DNA from: an uncultured Prevotellaceae bacterium
GTDB taxonomy: Bacteria; Bacteroidota; Bacteroidia; Bacteroidales; Bacteroidaceae
Length of the DNA: 64,000 nt
Reading direction: 5' to 3'
Assembly: GCA_947168395.1 (NCBI GenBank)
Contig: CAMVLT010000003.1
Span: 124,001 to 188,000, forward strand
The notes beneath the pieces were generated by a model. The model saw only the letters and a list, made by a program, of their open reading frames with translations, did no database searches and had not been told where the DNA came from. Below are positions 6,518 through 15,578 of this stretch, piece by piece (positions within the stretch are counted from its first letter, which is position 1; each line of letters begins with the position of its first letter). Made by a program: the position numbers and the translations under genes.

Positions 6518-8875
6518 ATGAATAAAATTGTCAGAAAAGAACAGTTCTCTGAGAAGGTTTTTCTCTTTGAGATTGAGGCTCCGCTGATAGCCAAGAGCCG
6601 TAAGGCAGGCAACTTTGTCATCGTTCGCGTCGACCAGAAAGGTGAGCGCATGCCGCTGACCATCGCCGGTGCGGACATCGACAAGGGCACCATCACGCTG
6701 GTTGTGCAGATGGTGGGCCTGTCAAGTAAAAAGCTCTGTGCGCTGAACGAAGGCGAGTATGTGGCCGACGTGGTAGGTCCGTTAGGCAACCCCACCCACA
6801 TTGAAAACTACGGCACCGTGGTCTGTGCTGGCGGTGGTTTGGGTGTGGCCCCGATGCTGCCTATCATCCAGGCACTGAAGAAAGCTGGCTGCCGCGTGCT
6901 GTCGGTTATGGCAGGCCGCTCAAAGGACCTGATTATATTAGAAGATAAGGTACGCGAGAGCTCGGACGAGGTCATCATCATGACCGACGATGGCTCGTAT
7001 GGCGAAAAGGGCGTAGTGACCGTCGGCATTGAGAAGTTCATTGAGCAGGAGCACGTCGACAAAGTCTTTGCCATTGGCCCTCCCATTATGATGAAGTTCT
7101 CGAACCTGACAGCCCAGAAGCACGGCATTCCCTGCGAAGTATCGCTGAACACCATCATGGTGGATGGTACGGGTATGTGCGGTGCCTGCCGACTGACTAT
7201 TGGCGGCAAGACGAAGTTCGTCTGCATCGACGGTCCCGAGTTCGATGGTGCTCTCGTTGACTGGGACGAGATGTTCAAGCGCATGGGTACCTTCAAGCGT
7301 GCTGAGCAGGAGGAGCTGGAGCACTACGAAGAGCACTTGATGGCTAACGCCACCGTGCCCGAGGCTTCTTCCTCGGGAACCACCGACATCGTCATGGACA
7401 ACGACCCCACCAACGACACCATCGACGTACTGACCGACAAGAAAGCCGCCTGGCGCCAGGAGCTGCGCACGGCTATGAAACCCAAGGAGCGTATGCAGAT
7501 AGAGCGCGTCGTAATGCCTGAGCTTGACCCCGTCTATCGTGCTACCACCCGTACAGAGGAGGTGAACATTGGCCTGACGAAAGAGTTGGCCATGCAGGAA
7601 GCCAAGCGCTGTCTGGACTGCCCGAAGCCATCGTGCATCGAGGGCTGCCCCGTGAGCATCGACATCCCCTCGTTCATCAAGAATATTGAGCGCGGACAGT
7701 TCCTGGCTGCTGCCAAGGTGTTGAAGAACACGTCGTCGCTGCCCGCCGTCTGCGGCCGCGTCTGTCCGCAGGAGAAGCAGTGCGAGAGCAAGTGCGTTCA
7801 CCTGAAGAGCGGCGGCAAGGCCGTGGCCATCGGCTACTTAGAGCGCTTCGCTGCCGACTATGAGCGCGAGAGCGGAAACATCAGCCTGCCCGAGATTGCG
7901 CCGTCGAACGGCATCAAGGTGGCCGTTGTGGGTTCAGGCCCTGCTGGTCTGTCGTTTGCTGGCGATATGGTGAAGAAGGGCTACGACGTCTACGTCTTCG
8001 AGGCCCTGCACGAGATTGGCGGCGTGCTGAAATACGGTATTCCCGAATTCCGCCTGCCCAACAAGATTGTGGACGTTGAGATACAGAATCTGGCCAAGAT
8101 GGGTGTCCACTTCCAGACCGACGTCATCGTGGGCAAAACCATTAGCGTTGAGCAACTTGAGCAAGAAGGGTTCAAGGGCATTTTCGTGGGTTCCGGAGCC
8201 GGTCTGCCCAACTTCATGAACATTCCTGGCGAGAACGCTATCAACATCATGTCGTCGAACGAGTACCTGACCCGTGTGAACCTGATGGACGCTGCCAACC
8301 CCACCACCGATACGCCTATCAACTTCGGCAAGAACGTGCTCGTGGTAGGCGGTGGTAACACAGCTATGGATTCCTGCCGCACAGCCAAGCGCTTAGGTGG
8401 CAACGTCACGCTGGTCTACCGCCGTTCGGAGCAGGAGATGCCCGCCCGACTGGAGGAGGTGAAGCACGCCAAGGAGGAAGGCATCAACTTCCTGACGCTG
8501 CACAACCCCATCGAGTACAAGGCTGACGAGACAGGAGCCGTCTGTCAGGCCGTGCTGCAGGTGATGGAGCTTGGCGAACCCGATGCCTCTGGCCGCCGGA
8601 GTCCTGTACCCGTTGAGGGCAAGACGGTGACGCTCGACGTCGACCAGGTCATTGTGGCTGTCGGCGTAAGTCCCAACCCGTTAGTGCCGAAGTCAATCCA
8701 AGGCCTCGAACTGGGTCGCAAGAACACCATCGCCGTGAACGACGGCATGCAGTCCTCGCGTCTGGAAATCTTCGCTGGCGGCGACATCGTGCGTGGTGGA
8801 GCAACGGTCATCCTCGCTATGGGTGACGGTCGCCGTGCTGCTCAGAACATGGACGAATACCTGCAGAAGAAATGA
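6518..8875 (+). CDS. Fused ferredoxin-NADP reductase-like / glutamate synthase small-subunit-like oxidoreductase (SudB-SudA / NfnAB type)
   Basis: The product is 785 residues from the ATG at 6518 (the track's 6497 start is a TTG). Residues 1-270 form a PyrK/SudB-type module: a flavin-binding barrel, an NAD-binding part (VVCAGGGLGVAPMLPI), and a cysteine cluster MCGACRLTIGG with a distal Cys for a 2Fe-2S centre. Residues about 340-785 form a GltD/SudA-type module: Fe-S cysteines CLDCPKPSCIEGCP and CGRVCPQEKQCESKC, then GSGPAGLSFAGD for FAD and VVGGGNTAMDS for NADP. It is usually annotated as bifunctional dihydroorotate dehydrogenase B NAD-binding subunit / NADPH-dependent glutamate synthase. 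By analogy with NfnAB it may balance NADH, NADPH and ferredoxin; that role is inference. The stop overlaps the next start. Confidence 0.9.
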   Translation: MNKIVRKEQFSEKVFLFEIEAPLIAKSRKAGNFVIVRVDQKGERMPLTIAGADIDKGTITLVVQMVGLSSKKLCALNEGEYVADVVGPLGNPTHIENYGTVVCAGGGLGVAPMLPIIQALKKAGCRVLSVMAGRSKDLIILEDKVRESSDEVIIMTDDGSYGEKGVVTVGIEKFIEQEHVDKVFAIGPPIMMKFSNLTAQKHGIPCEVSLNTIMVDGTGMCGACRLTIGGKTKFVCIDGPEFDGALVDWDEMFKRMGTFKRAEQEELEHYEEHLMANATVPEASSSGTTDIVMDNDPTNDTIDVLTDKKAAWRQELRTAMKPKERMQIERVVMPELDPVYRATTRTEEVNIGLTKELAMQEAKRCLDCPKPSCIEGCPVSIDIPSFIKNIERGQFLAAAKVLKNTSSLPAVCGRVCPQEKQCESKCVHLKSGGKAVAIGYLERFAADYERESGNISLPEIAPSNGIKVAVVGSGPAGLSFAGDMVKKGYDVYVFEALHEIGGVLKYGIPEFRLPNKIVDVEIQNLAKMGVHFQTDVIVGKTISVEQLEQEGFKGIFVGSGAGLPNFMNIPGENAINIMSSNEYLTRVNLMDAANPTTDTPINFGKNVLVVGGGNTAMDSCRTAKRLGGNVTLVYRRSEQEMPARLEEVKHAKEEGINFLTLHNPIEYKADETGAVCQAVLQVMELGEPDASGRRSPVPVEGKTVTLDVDQVIVAVGVSPNPLVPKSIQGLELGRKNTIAVNDGMQSSRLEIFAGGDIVRGGATVILAMGDGRRAAQNMDEYLQKK

Positions 8876-9240
8876 ACGGACTATATACCATTTTGCTGCT
8901 CATACTAAGCAACGTCTTCATGACGCTTGCTTGGTATGGGCATCTTAAATTATCAGAGTCGGGCGTCAGCTCGAACTGGCCGCTGCTGGGTGTCATCGTA
9001 TTCTCGTGGGGCATTGCCTTCTTCGAGTACTGCTGCCAGGTGCCGGCCAACCGTCTGGGCTTTGTCGATAACGGTGGCCCCTTCAGCCTCATCCAGCTGA
9101 AGGTCATCCAGGAGTGTATCTCGCTGGCCGTCTTCTGCGTCATTGCCAACATCATGTTTCAGGGCACACACTTGCACTGGAACCACATTTTAGCCTTTCT
9201 CTTCATCATCTTAGCCGTCTATCTGGTCTTCATGAAGTAA
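8872..9240 (+). CDS. DUF486-family small membrane protein
   Basis: This 122-residue protein has four predicted membrane helices (about residues 5-22, 35-55, 72-95, 102-120). It belongs to the DUF486 / DMT-superfamily relatives of small multidrug exporters, with hallmarks NVFMTLAWYGHLK and FEYCCQVPANRLG. The transported substrate is unknown. The ATG overlaps the oxidoreductase stop (ATGA), so the two are co-translated. The sigma-54-like element of htpG begins immediately after its stop codon. Confidence 0.9.
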   Translation: MNGLYTILLLILSNVFMTLAWYGHLKLSESGVSSNWPLLGVIVFSWGIAFFEYCCQVPANRLGFVDNGGPFSLIQLKVIQECISLAVFCVIANIMFQGTHLHWNHILAFLFIILAVYLVFMK

Positions 9241-9241
9241 T

Positions 9242-9259
9242 TTGGCACACTTTTTGCAT
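9242..9259 (+). promoter_or_regulatory. Sigma-54-type (-24/-12) promoter of htpG
   Basis: TTGGCACACTTTTTGCAT has GG at 9244-9245 and GC at 9256-9257 with exactly 10 bases between, and differs from the YTGGCACGNNNNTTGCW consensus at one position. The expected start of transcription is about 9269, 25 bases before the htpG ATG. No -33/-7 element of the usual phylum type is apparent here. RpoN use is inferred from sequence. Confidence 0.6.
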
Positions 9260-9293
9260 AGGCATTGACAACGAAACCAATTCGAACAAGTAT

Positions 9294-11354
9294 ATGCAAA
9301 AAGGTAACATCGGGGTTACGACTGAGAACATCTTCCCCGTCATCAAAAAGTTTCTCTACAGTGATCATGAGATTTTCCTTCGCGAAATGGTCTCCAACGC
9401 CGTTGATGCCACCCAGAAGCTGAAGACACTTCAGCAGAAGGGCGACTTCAAGGGCGAACTGGGCGACATCACCGTGCGCATCAACTTCGATGCCGACAAG
9501 GGCACCATCACCATCAGCGACCACGGTATCGGCATGACCGAGGAGGAAATAGACAAGTACATCAACCAGATTGCATTCTCGGGTGTAACCGACTTCTTGG
9601 AGAAGTACAAAGACAACGCCAACAACATCATCGGACACTTCGGACTGGGCTTCTACTCGTCGTTCATGGTGTCGAAGAAGGTGGAAATCATCACCAAGTC
9701 GTACAAGGAGGATGCCAAGGCCGTGAAGTGGAGTTGCGATGGTTCTCCAGCTTACGAGATTGACGAGGCCGAGCGTGCAGAGCGCGGTACTGACATCATC
9801 CTCTACATCGACGACGAATCAAAGGAATTCCTTGACAAGAACAAGCTGGAGGGACTGCTCAACAAGTATTGCAAGTTCCTGGCCGTGCCTGTAGCTTTCG
9901 GCAAGAAGCAGGAGTGGTCGAGCGACCAGAAGAAGATGGTAGACACCCAGGAGGACAACATCATCAACAACGTGGAGCCGCTGTGGACCAAGACTCCTTC
10001 GACGCTGAAGGACGAGGACTACAAGTCGTTTTATCGCACGCTCTACCCCATGAGCGATGAGCCGCTGTTCTGGATTCACCTGAACGTGGACTATCCCTTC
10101 AACCTGACGGGTATTCTGTACTTCCCGAAAATCAAGTCGAACATCGAGTTGCAGCGCAACAAGATACAGCTCTACTGCAACCAGGTGTTTGTCACCGACC
10201 AGGTGGAGGGTATCGTTCCTGAATTCCTGACCCTGCTGCACGGTGTCATCGACTCGCCGGACATTCCGCTGAACGTGAGCCGTTCGTACCTGCAGAGTGA
10301 CCGCGAGGTGAAGAAAATCTCGACGTACATCACCAAGAAGGTGGCCGACCGCCTGAAGGCCATCTTCAACGAGAACCGCAAAGAGTACGAGGAGAAGTGG
10401 GACGACCTGAAGCTCTTCATTAACTACGGCATACTCAGCGAGGATGGTTTCTACGACCGCGCTAAGGACTTCGCGCTGATGAAGGACGTGGACGGCAAGT
10501 ACTTCACCTTCGACGAATACAAGAAGCTAATAGAGGCTTCGCAGAAAGACAAGGACGACACGCTCATCTACCTCTATGCCACCGACAAGGAGGAGCAGTA
10601 CAGCTACATCAAGGGTGCCCAGGACAAAGGCTACTCGGTGCTGCTGCTCGACGGCCAGCTTGACGTGCCCACCATCCAGACCCTGGAGCAGAAGTTCGAG
10701 AAGAGCCGCTTCACCCGTGTTGACAGCGACATCATCGACCGCCTTATCGTGAAGAGCGATGCGCCTAAGAACACGCTGGACGAGGGTGACAGTGACAATT
10801 TGTCAGCCGTATTCAAGTCACAACTGCCAAAACTTGACAAGAGCGAATTTATGGTGCAGGTTGACGCTCTTGGCCAGGAGGCCCGTCCGGTTGTCATCAC
10901 CCAAAACGAGTGGATGCGCCGCATGAAGGAGATGAGCAAGTTCCAGCAGGGCATGAACTTCTACGGCCAGATGCCTGACTCGTTCAACATCGTGCTCAAC
11001 AGCGACCACCCGTTGGTGAAGCGCATACTCGACGACACGAAGGCTGCCACGACTGAGGCCCTGAAGCCTATAGAATCAGAGTTGAAGGGACAAGAAGCCC
11101 GACTGGCCGCCATCCGTCAGCAGCAGGACAAGAAGAAGTACGACGAACTGACGCAGGAGGACAAGGACCTGAAGGCTGAGGCCGAGAAGGCTGTGCAGGA
11201 GCAGAAGGACAAGAAGCAGGCTGTGCTGGCCGACTATGCCCAGAAGAACGACCTGATTCACCAGCTCATAGACCTCGCCCTATTGCAGAACGGCATGCTG
11301 AAAGGCGAAGCTCTCGACAAGTTCTTGAAGCGTTCGGTTGACCTGATTAAGTAA
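9294..11354 (+). CDS. htpG: Chaperone HtpG (Hsp90)
   Basis: The product is 686 residues. The track's 9114 start lies inside the previous gene, and the family start MQKGNIGVTTENIFPVIKKF is the ATG at 9294. The N-terminal GHKL ATPase shows EIFLREMVSNAVDAT, DHGIGMTEEEID and GHFGLGFYSSFMV. The middle domain has the catalytic-arginine region (PLNVSRSYLQ), and the C-terminal dimerisation domain follows with a charged coiled-coil-like insert (about residues 590-650). It acts as an ATP-driven dimeric chaperone in the cytosol. It is followed by a strong hairpin and is probably monocistronic, driven by the -24/-12 element. Confidence 0.97.
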   Translation: MQKGNIGVTTENIFPVIKKFLYSDHEIFLREMVSNAVDATQKLKTLQQKGDFKGELGDITVRINFDADKGTITISDHGIGMTEEEIDKYINQIAFSGVTDFLEKYKDNANNIIGHFGLGFYSSFMVSKKVEIITKSYKEDAKAVKWSCDGSPAYEIDEAERAERGTDIILYIDDESKEFLDKNKLEGLLNKYCKFLAVPVAFGKKQEWSSDQKKMVDTQEDNIINNVEPLWTKTPSTLKDEDYKSFYRTLYPMSDEPLFWIHLNVDYPFNLTGILYFPKIKSNIELQRNKIQLYCNQVFVTDQVEGIVPEFLTLLHGVIDSPDIPLNVSRSYLQSDREVKKISTYITKKVADRLKAIFNENRKEYEEKWDDLKLFINYGILSEDGFYDRAKDFALMKDVDGKYFTFDEYKKLIEASQKDKDDTLIYLYATDKEEQYSYIKGAQDKGYSVLLLDGQLDVPTIQTLEQKFEKSRFTRVDSDIIDRLIVKSDAPKNTLDEGDSDNLSAVFKSQLPKLDKSEFMVQVDALGQEARPVVITQNEWMRRMKEMSKFQQGMNFYGQMPDSFNIVLNSDHPLVKRILDDTKAATTEALKPIESELKGQEARLAAIRQQQDKKKYDELTQEDKDLKAEAEKAVQEQKDKKQAVLADYAQKNDLIHQLIDLALLQNGMLKGEALDKFLKRSVDLIK

Positions 11355-11376
11355 GCAACAGTAACCTAACAAACCC

Positions 11377-11411
11377 AAGCCCGGACTTCCTGTTGACGGA
11401 AATCCGGGCTT
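11377..11411 (+). terminator. htpG terminator hairpin
   Basis: AAGCCCGGA pairs with TCCGGGCTT, and the stem is extended by TTCC/GGAA, around a short loop. It lies 22 bases after the htpG stop, and a T-rich tract follows. Confidence 0.75.
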
Positions 11412-11493
11412 CTGTTGTTATTTATATCAGAGTTTTCGGACAGTCTCCCCCTCAAAACATACCCATTGGGCTGGGGCTCAAATGCAAAATGGG

Positions 11494-13293
11494 TTACGGA
11501 GTGATTGGGGTTAACGGATAGACAAGATTCACAATGAGGATGTTGGCGGCGAGGATAATAATGTTCATCAGCAAGCCGATGCGCATGAAGTCGCTGAAGC
11601 GGTAGCCACCCGGGCCGTATACCAGCATGTGGGTGGGCGAACCGATAGGCGTGGCAAAGCTGCTGCTGACGCTGATCATCAGGGCGACGAGGAACGGGAA
11701 TGGCTCGTAGCCCAGTTGCTCGGCCGCTTCGTACATAATGGGGAAGAACATAGCACCCGCCGCTGTGTTGGAAATAAACTCGGTGATAAATGTTCCCACT
11801 AAACAGATGGCCGTCATCACCACAAGGGGATTGGTGCCACAGACATCGAGGATGCCGTAAGCGAGCCGTTCGGCGATACCCGTCTTCTCAATAGCCAAAC
11901 CCAGCGCGACGGAACCAGCAAATACCATGAGGATTTCCCAGTTGATGGCCTTCATGGCCTGCTCGCTGGTACAGCAGCGGAAAAGCAGCATGGCGGCAGC
12001 GGCAATGAATGCAGATTGCAGCAGTGGGAGTACGCCGAGTGCCGAAAGTGCTATCATGGCAATCATGATGGTGCTGGAAACAATGGTTCTCGGACCAATG
12101 GTGACCACTTCGGACGAGTCAGAGAATTGGAGCTGCGAGGACAGGAGCGCCGTATGCAGATTGATACGCGGCGGACAGGCAAAGAGCAGGGTGTCGCCTG
12201 CCTGCAACACCACGTCGCGGGGCGACTGCTTGATGCGCTCACCATTGCGCGCTACAGCTACCAGAATCATGTTGTTGTCTTTCTCAAACGTACTGCCACC
12301 TATCTTTGTGCCGATAAGTTTGCTGCCGAATTTGACGTAGGCTGTACGCAACTGTCGGTTCCTGTCTTCCTCGCTCATGGTGAACAAGTGGTGATCGGCA
12401 CTCACCAGCCCGTGACTCTTCTTCACATTGAAAATCTCATCAATCTGTCCGGCAAACACCAGACGGTCGCCACCCAAAATAGGCTCGTCATCAATGGCGG
12501 GAGTAATCATCTCGTCGTAATGGATGATTTCTATCAGATGGCCACCCGGTATATTGGTCAGTCCAGCCTCGGCAACGGTCTCGCCGATATGGGGGTTGTC
12601 GGATGGCACCATCAGTTCTACGGTATAGTCGCCGGTCGATTCGAAGGCCGACTCTGAGCTTTTGCGGTTGGGCAGCAACTTGCGCATGGCAATGACGCTG
12701 AGTACGCCTATGAACAGGCAGAAGAGGCCGGGGATGGTGGTGGTAAGCACGTTCATCGCGATGCCCGTTTTCTCGGCATAGAGCCCCGAGATAATCATGT
12801 TGGGCGGCGTACCAATCAGCGTACAGACGCCACCCATGCCCGAGGCATAGCTCAGCGGGATGAGCAGCTTGGAGGGCGAGACGTTCAGTTTCTTGGCCCA
12901 TACCTTCACAACGCCCACAAACAATGCCACGATGGTGGTATTGCTGAGGAACGAACTGAGCACAGCCACCGGCAACATCATCCGGACAATGGCCTTCGTG
13001 TAGGTCTTAGGCTGTCCCAACAGGTGTTTGGAAATCCATTGCAACACACCCGTTTGCGTCAGTCCTGCTACTACTACAAAGAGTACCCCGATAACGATGA
13101 CCGAAGTAGAACTGAAGCCCGAGAAGGCTTCTTTTGCATCGAGCACCCCCGTCACAAAAAGGAAACCGACGGCACCCAGGAAAACCATGTCGGTGCGGAG
13201 CTTAGTGAAAAGCATGATGGTGAACATAGTGAGCACCGTAGCAATGGTAATCCATGCATAGAGGTTGAACCCCCAAAAAACAATTGAGTCCAT
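11494..13293 (-). CDS. SLC13/DASS-type anion permease with two TrkA-C domains
   Basis: The protein has 599 residues. Hydrophobic helices at both ends flank two RCK_C (TrkA-C) domains around residues 225-290 and 310-380 (GDYTVELMVP...GGDRLVFAG and AYVKFGSKLIG...GDTLLFAC). Family hallmarks are SNTTIVALF and LIGTPPNMIISG in the first half and ISNTAAGAMFF and GSPTHMLVYGPGG in the second. Such proteins carry dicarboxylates, sulfate or other anions with Na+; the substrate cannot be read from sequence. The start lies three bases beyond the ilvN stop, so it is the last gene of the ilvDBN operon. Confidence 0.85.
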   Translation of the reverse strand: MDSIVFWGFNLYAWITIATVLTMFTIMLFTKLRTDMVFLGAVGFLFVTGVLDAKEAFSGFSSTSVIVIGVLFVVVAGLTQTGVLQWISKHLLGQPKTYTKAIVRMMLPVAVLSSFLSNTTIVALFVGVVKVWAKKLNVSPSKLLIPLSYASGMGGVCTLIGTPPNMIISGLYAEKTGIAMNVLTTTIPGLFCLFIGVLSVIAMRKLLPNRKSSESAFESTGDYTVELMVPSDNPHIGETVAEAGLTNIPGGHLIEIIHYDEMITPAIDDEPILGGDRLVFAGQIDEIFNVKKSHGLVSADHHLFTMSEEDRNRQLRTAYVKFGSKLIGTKIGGSTFEKDNNMILVAVARNGERIKQSPRDVVLQAGDTLLFACPPRINLHTALLSSQLQFSDSSEVVTIGPRTIVSSTIMIAMIALSALGVLPLLQSAFIAAAAMLLFRCCTSEQAMKAINWEILMVFAGSVALGLAIEKTGIAERLAYGILDVCGTNPLVVMTAICLVGTFITEFISNTAAGAMFFPIMYEAAEQLGYEPFPFLVALMISVSSSFATPIGSPTHMLVYGPGGYRFSDFMRIGLLMNIIILAANILIVNLVYPLTPITP

Positions 13294-13296
13294 ATA

Positions 13297-13836
13297 CTAT
13301 ATTTTACCCTTTTCCCGCTCCTCGAGGAACTCGCTTACTTGCTCCTGTTTGCCACGGGTAACGGCTATGCGGCCACTGCGGGTGTACTGGAAGACGCAAT
13401 CGAATGCGTCGAGAGCGCGGAACAATTCAATAATCTGCTCAGTCACACCATTCTTCATGACGATGGTGTAGGTGGGATTCACCTCGGTGATGCTGGCATC
13501 AAACTTACGGATGGTGCGCGAAATCTCGGGGTTCTGCAGCACCTTCTCCGTCGAGAGTTTATAGAGCCCTGTCTCACGGATAAACAGTTGATCGTCGGTG
13601 AAGTAGTTGGCCTTCACCACGTCAATTTTCTTTTCTATCTGTCGGGTAATCTTAATAATCTGGTCTTCGTCGCTCCAAGCGGTGATGGTATATTTATGCA
13701 CACCGGGAATGCTCGATGCCGACACATTCAGGCTCTCGATGTTCACCTGACGGCGGGTGAAGACGGCGGTAATCTGGTTCAGAATACCGGCCACGTTCTC
13801 GGAATAGACCAGTAAGGTATAGAGCTTATCTTTCAT
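13297..13836 (-). CDS. ilvN: Acetolactate synthase regulatory (small) subunit
   Basis: The 179-residue protein has the N-terminal ACT domain expected of the small subunit: YTLLVYSENVAGILNQITAVFTRRQVNIESLNV, where the N-V-I region binds the branched-chain amino-acid effector. The C-terminal half is the ALS_ss_C part. It activates the IlvB catalytic subunit and confers feedback inhibition. It starts 13 bases after ilvB and is followed three bases later by the permease gene. Confidence 0.94.
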   Translation of the reverse strand: MKDKLYTLLVYSENVAGILNQITAVFTRRQVNIESLNVSASSIPGVHKYTITAWSDEDQIIKITRQIEKKIDVVKANYFTDDQLFIRETGLYKLSTEKVLQNPEISRTIRKFDASITEVNPTYTIVMKNGVTEQIIELFRALDAFDCVFQYTRSGRIAVTRGKQEQVSEFLEEREKGKI

Positions 13837-13849
13837 CTGTAATTACGAA

Positions 13850-15556
13850 TTACAATTCCAACATCATATCATTCACATTCATGCCCGGCGGCGTCATCGG
13901 CAGCACATTGTCTTCCTCCTTGATGGCACACTCCATGATGAAGGGGCCGTCGGTGTGGAGCATCTTCTCAACAGCAGCAGCAAGGTCCTTGCGGTCGGTA
14001 ACAGCCACGTAGGGAATACCATAGCCCTGAGCTATCAGTTCGTAGCAGGGGTTCATCATCTTGGTGAACGACTTGCGGCGCATCCAGAACATATCCTGCC
14101 ACTGGCGCACGTTGCCGAGGTAGTGGTTGTTCATCAGTATCATCTTTACCGGCGACTTCTGCTCCATGATGGTGCCCAGCTCCTCGATGCACATCTGGAA
14201 ACCGCCGTCGCCCATGAAGCAGCATACCTGACGGTCAGGAGCGCCGAAGGTGGCTCCAATGGCAGCTGGCATGCCATAACCCATAGTACCCAAGCCGCCG
14301 CTGGTGCAGATACTGCGCTTGTGGTGATACTTGAAGTAACGTGTGGCAAACAACTGATTCTGACCGACATCCGTTACAAGAATGGCATCGTCGGCAGCCT
14401 GACAAGCTACAGCGTTGACCACCTCGCCCATCAGCAACGGGCCTTCCGTCGGATGGATAGCAGGCTCGATAACCTTCGCACGTTCCTTCTCGTCGAGTTC
14501 ACGGAACGAGTTGCGCCATTCGGTGTGCTTAGCCTTATTGAGCAACGCGGTAATGGCGGGCAGCGACTCCTTGCAGTCGGCCACGACGGCCACGTCGGTC
14601 TTAACGTTCTTGTCAATCTCGCTGCGGTCGATGTCCAAATGGATAATCTTTGCCTGGCGGGCGTATGTCTTCAGGTTGCCCGTCACGCGGTCGGAGAAGC
14701 GCATGCCGATGGCAATGAGCACATCGCACTCCTGCTCCTTCAGGTTGACGGCGTAGTTGCCGTGCATGCCGAGCATACCGGCATTGAGCGGATGGTTGGA
14801 GGGCAATGCCGAGAGTCCTAACATAGTGCGACCGGCGGGTATGTCAGCCTTTTCGAGGAAGGTCTTCAGTTCCTCCTGCGCGTTACCCAACTCTACCCCC
14901 TGCCCTACCAAGGCCAAGGGGCGCTTGGCATTGTTAATCAGTTCGGCAGCCTGGCTAACAGTCATAGCGTCGAGCTTGGGGAAAGGCACGTAAGAGCGGA
15001 TGAAGTCAACCTTACGAGGCTCCCAGTCAATCTCCTCGACCTGCGCGTTCTTGGCGAAGTCGAGAACGACGGGACCAGGCCGCCCTGTGCGGGCAATGTA
15101 GAAGGCACGGCTGACTGCCCACGCCACATCCTCGGCCCTACGTATCTGGTACGACCATTTCGAAATAGGCTGTGAAACACCTACGAGGTCAACCTCCTGG
15201 AAGGCGTCGGTACCGAGTGCCGTAATGGGCACCTGTCCGGCAATCACGATGATGGGAGTAGAGTCGAGCATGGCGTCGGCAATGCCCGTCAGCGTGTTGG
15301 TCACGCCGGGGCCGCTGGTCACCAAGGCAACGCCCACCTCACCGCTGACGCGGGCATAGCCCTCGGCGGCATGGGTGGCACCCTGCTCGTGACGCACCAG
15401 AATGTGGTCAAAGCATTTCTTCTCTCCTCGAGTGTAGTCGAACAGCGCGTCGTAGACGGGCATGATGCTGCCGCCCGGGTAGCCGAAGATGGTCTTTACG
15501 CCCTCGGCCTGCAATGCTCTCATCAGCGCTTTCGAGCCTGTTATTCTGTCTCTCAT
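13850..15556 (-). CDS. ilvB: Acetolactate synthase catalytic (large) subunit
   Basis: The product is 568 residues from the ATG at 15556 (the track's 15568 start is a TTG). This ThDP/FAD enzyme makes acetolactate or acetohydroxybutyrate in valine, leucine and isoleucine synthesis. Visible motifs are the N-terminal GYPGGSIMPVYDALF and HEQGATHAAEGYAR (catalytic Glu), the central FAD-fold part IAIGMRFSDRVTG, and the ThDP-Mg motif GDGGFQMCIEELGTI...NNHYLGNVRQWQ. The 22-base gap to ilvD consists of a tandem CAATTGTCAATTAT-like repeat. Confidence 0.95.
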   Translation of the reverse strand: MRDRITGSKALMRALQAEGVKTIFGYPGGSIMPVYDALFDYTRGEKKCFDHILVRHEQGATHAAEGYARVSGEVGVALVTSGPGVTNTLTGIADAMLDSTPIIVIAGQVPITALGTDAFQEVDLVGVSQPISKWSYQIRRAEDVAWAVSRAFYIARTGRPGPVVLDFAKNAQVEEIDWEPRKVDFIRSYVPFPKLDAMTVSQAAELINNAKRPLALVGQGVELGNAQEELKTFLEKADIPAGRTMLGLSALPSNHPLNAGMLGMHGNYAVNLKEQECDVLIAIGMRFSDRVTGNLKTYARQAKIIHLDIDRSEIDKNVKTDVAVVADCKESLPAITALLNKAKHTEWRNSFRELDEKERAKVIEPAIHPTEGPLLMGEVVNAVACQAADDAILVTDVGQNQLFATRYFKYHHKRSICTSGGLGTMGYGMPAAIGATFGAPDRQVCCFMGDGGFQMCIEELGTIMEQKSPVKMILMNNHYLGNVRQWQDMFWMRRKSFTKMMNPCYELIAQGYGIPYVAVTDRKDLAAAVEKMLHTDGPFIMECAIKEEDNVLPMTPPGMNVNDMMLEL

Positions 15557-15578
15557 TTCAATTGTCAATTATCAATTG

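Noticed and set aside
9114-9293. Upstream extension of htpG
   Set aside because: It overlaps the DUF486 gene and the promoter element; the Hsp90 family start is at 9294.
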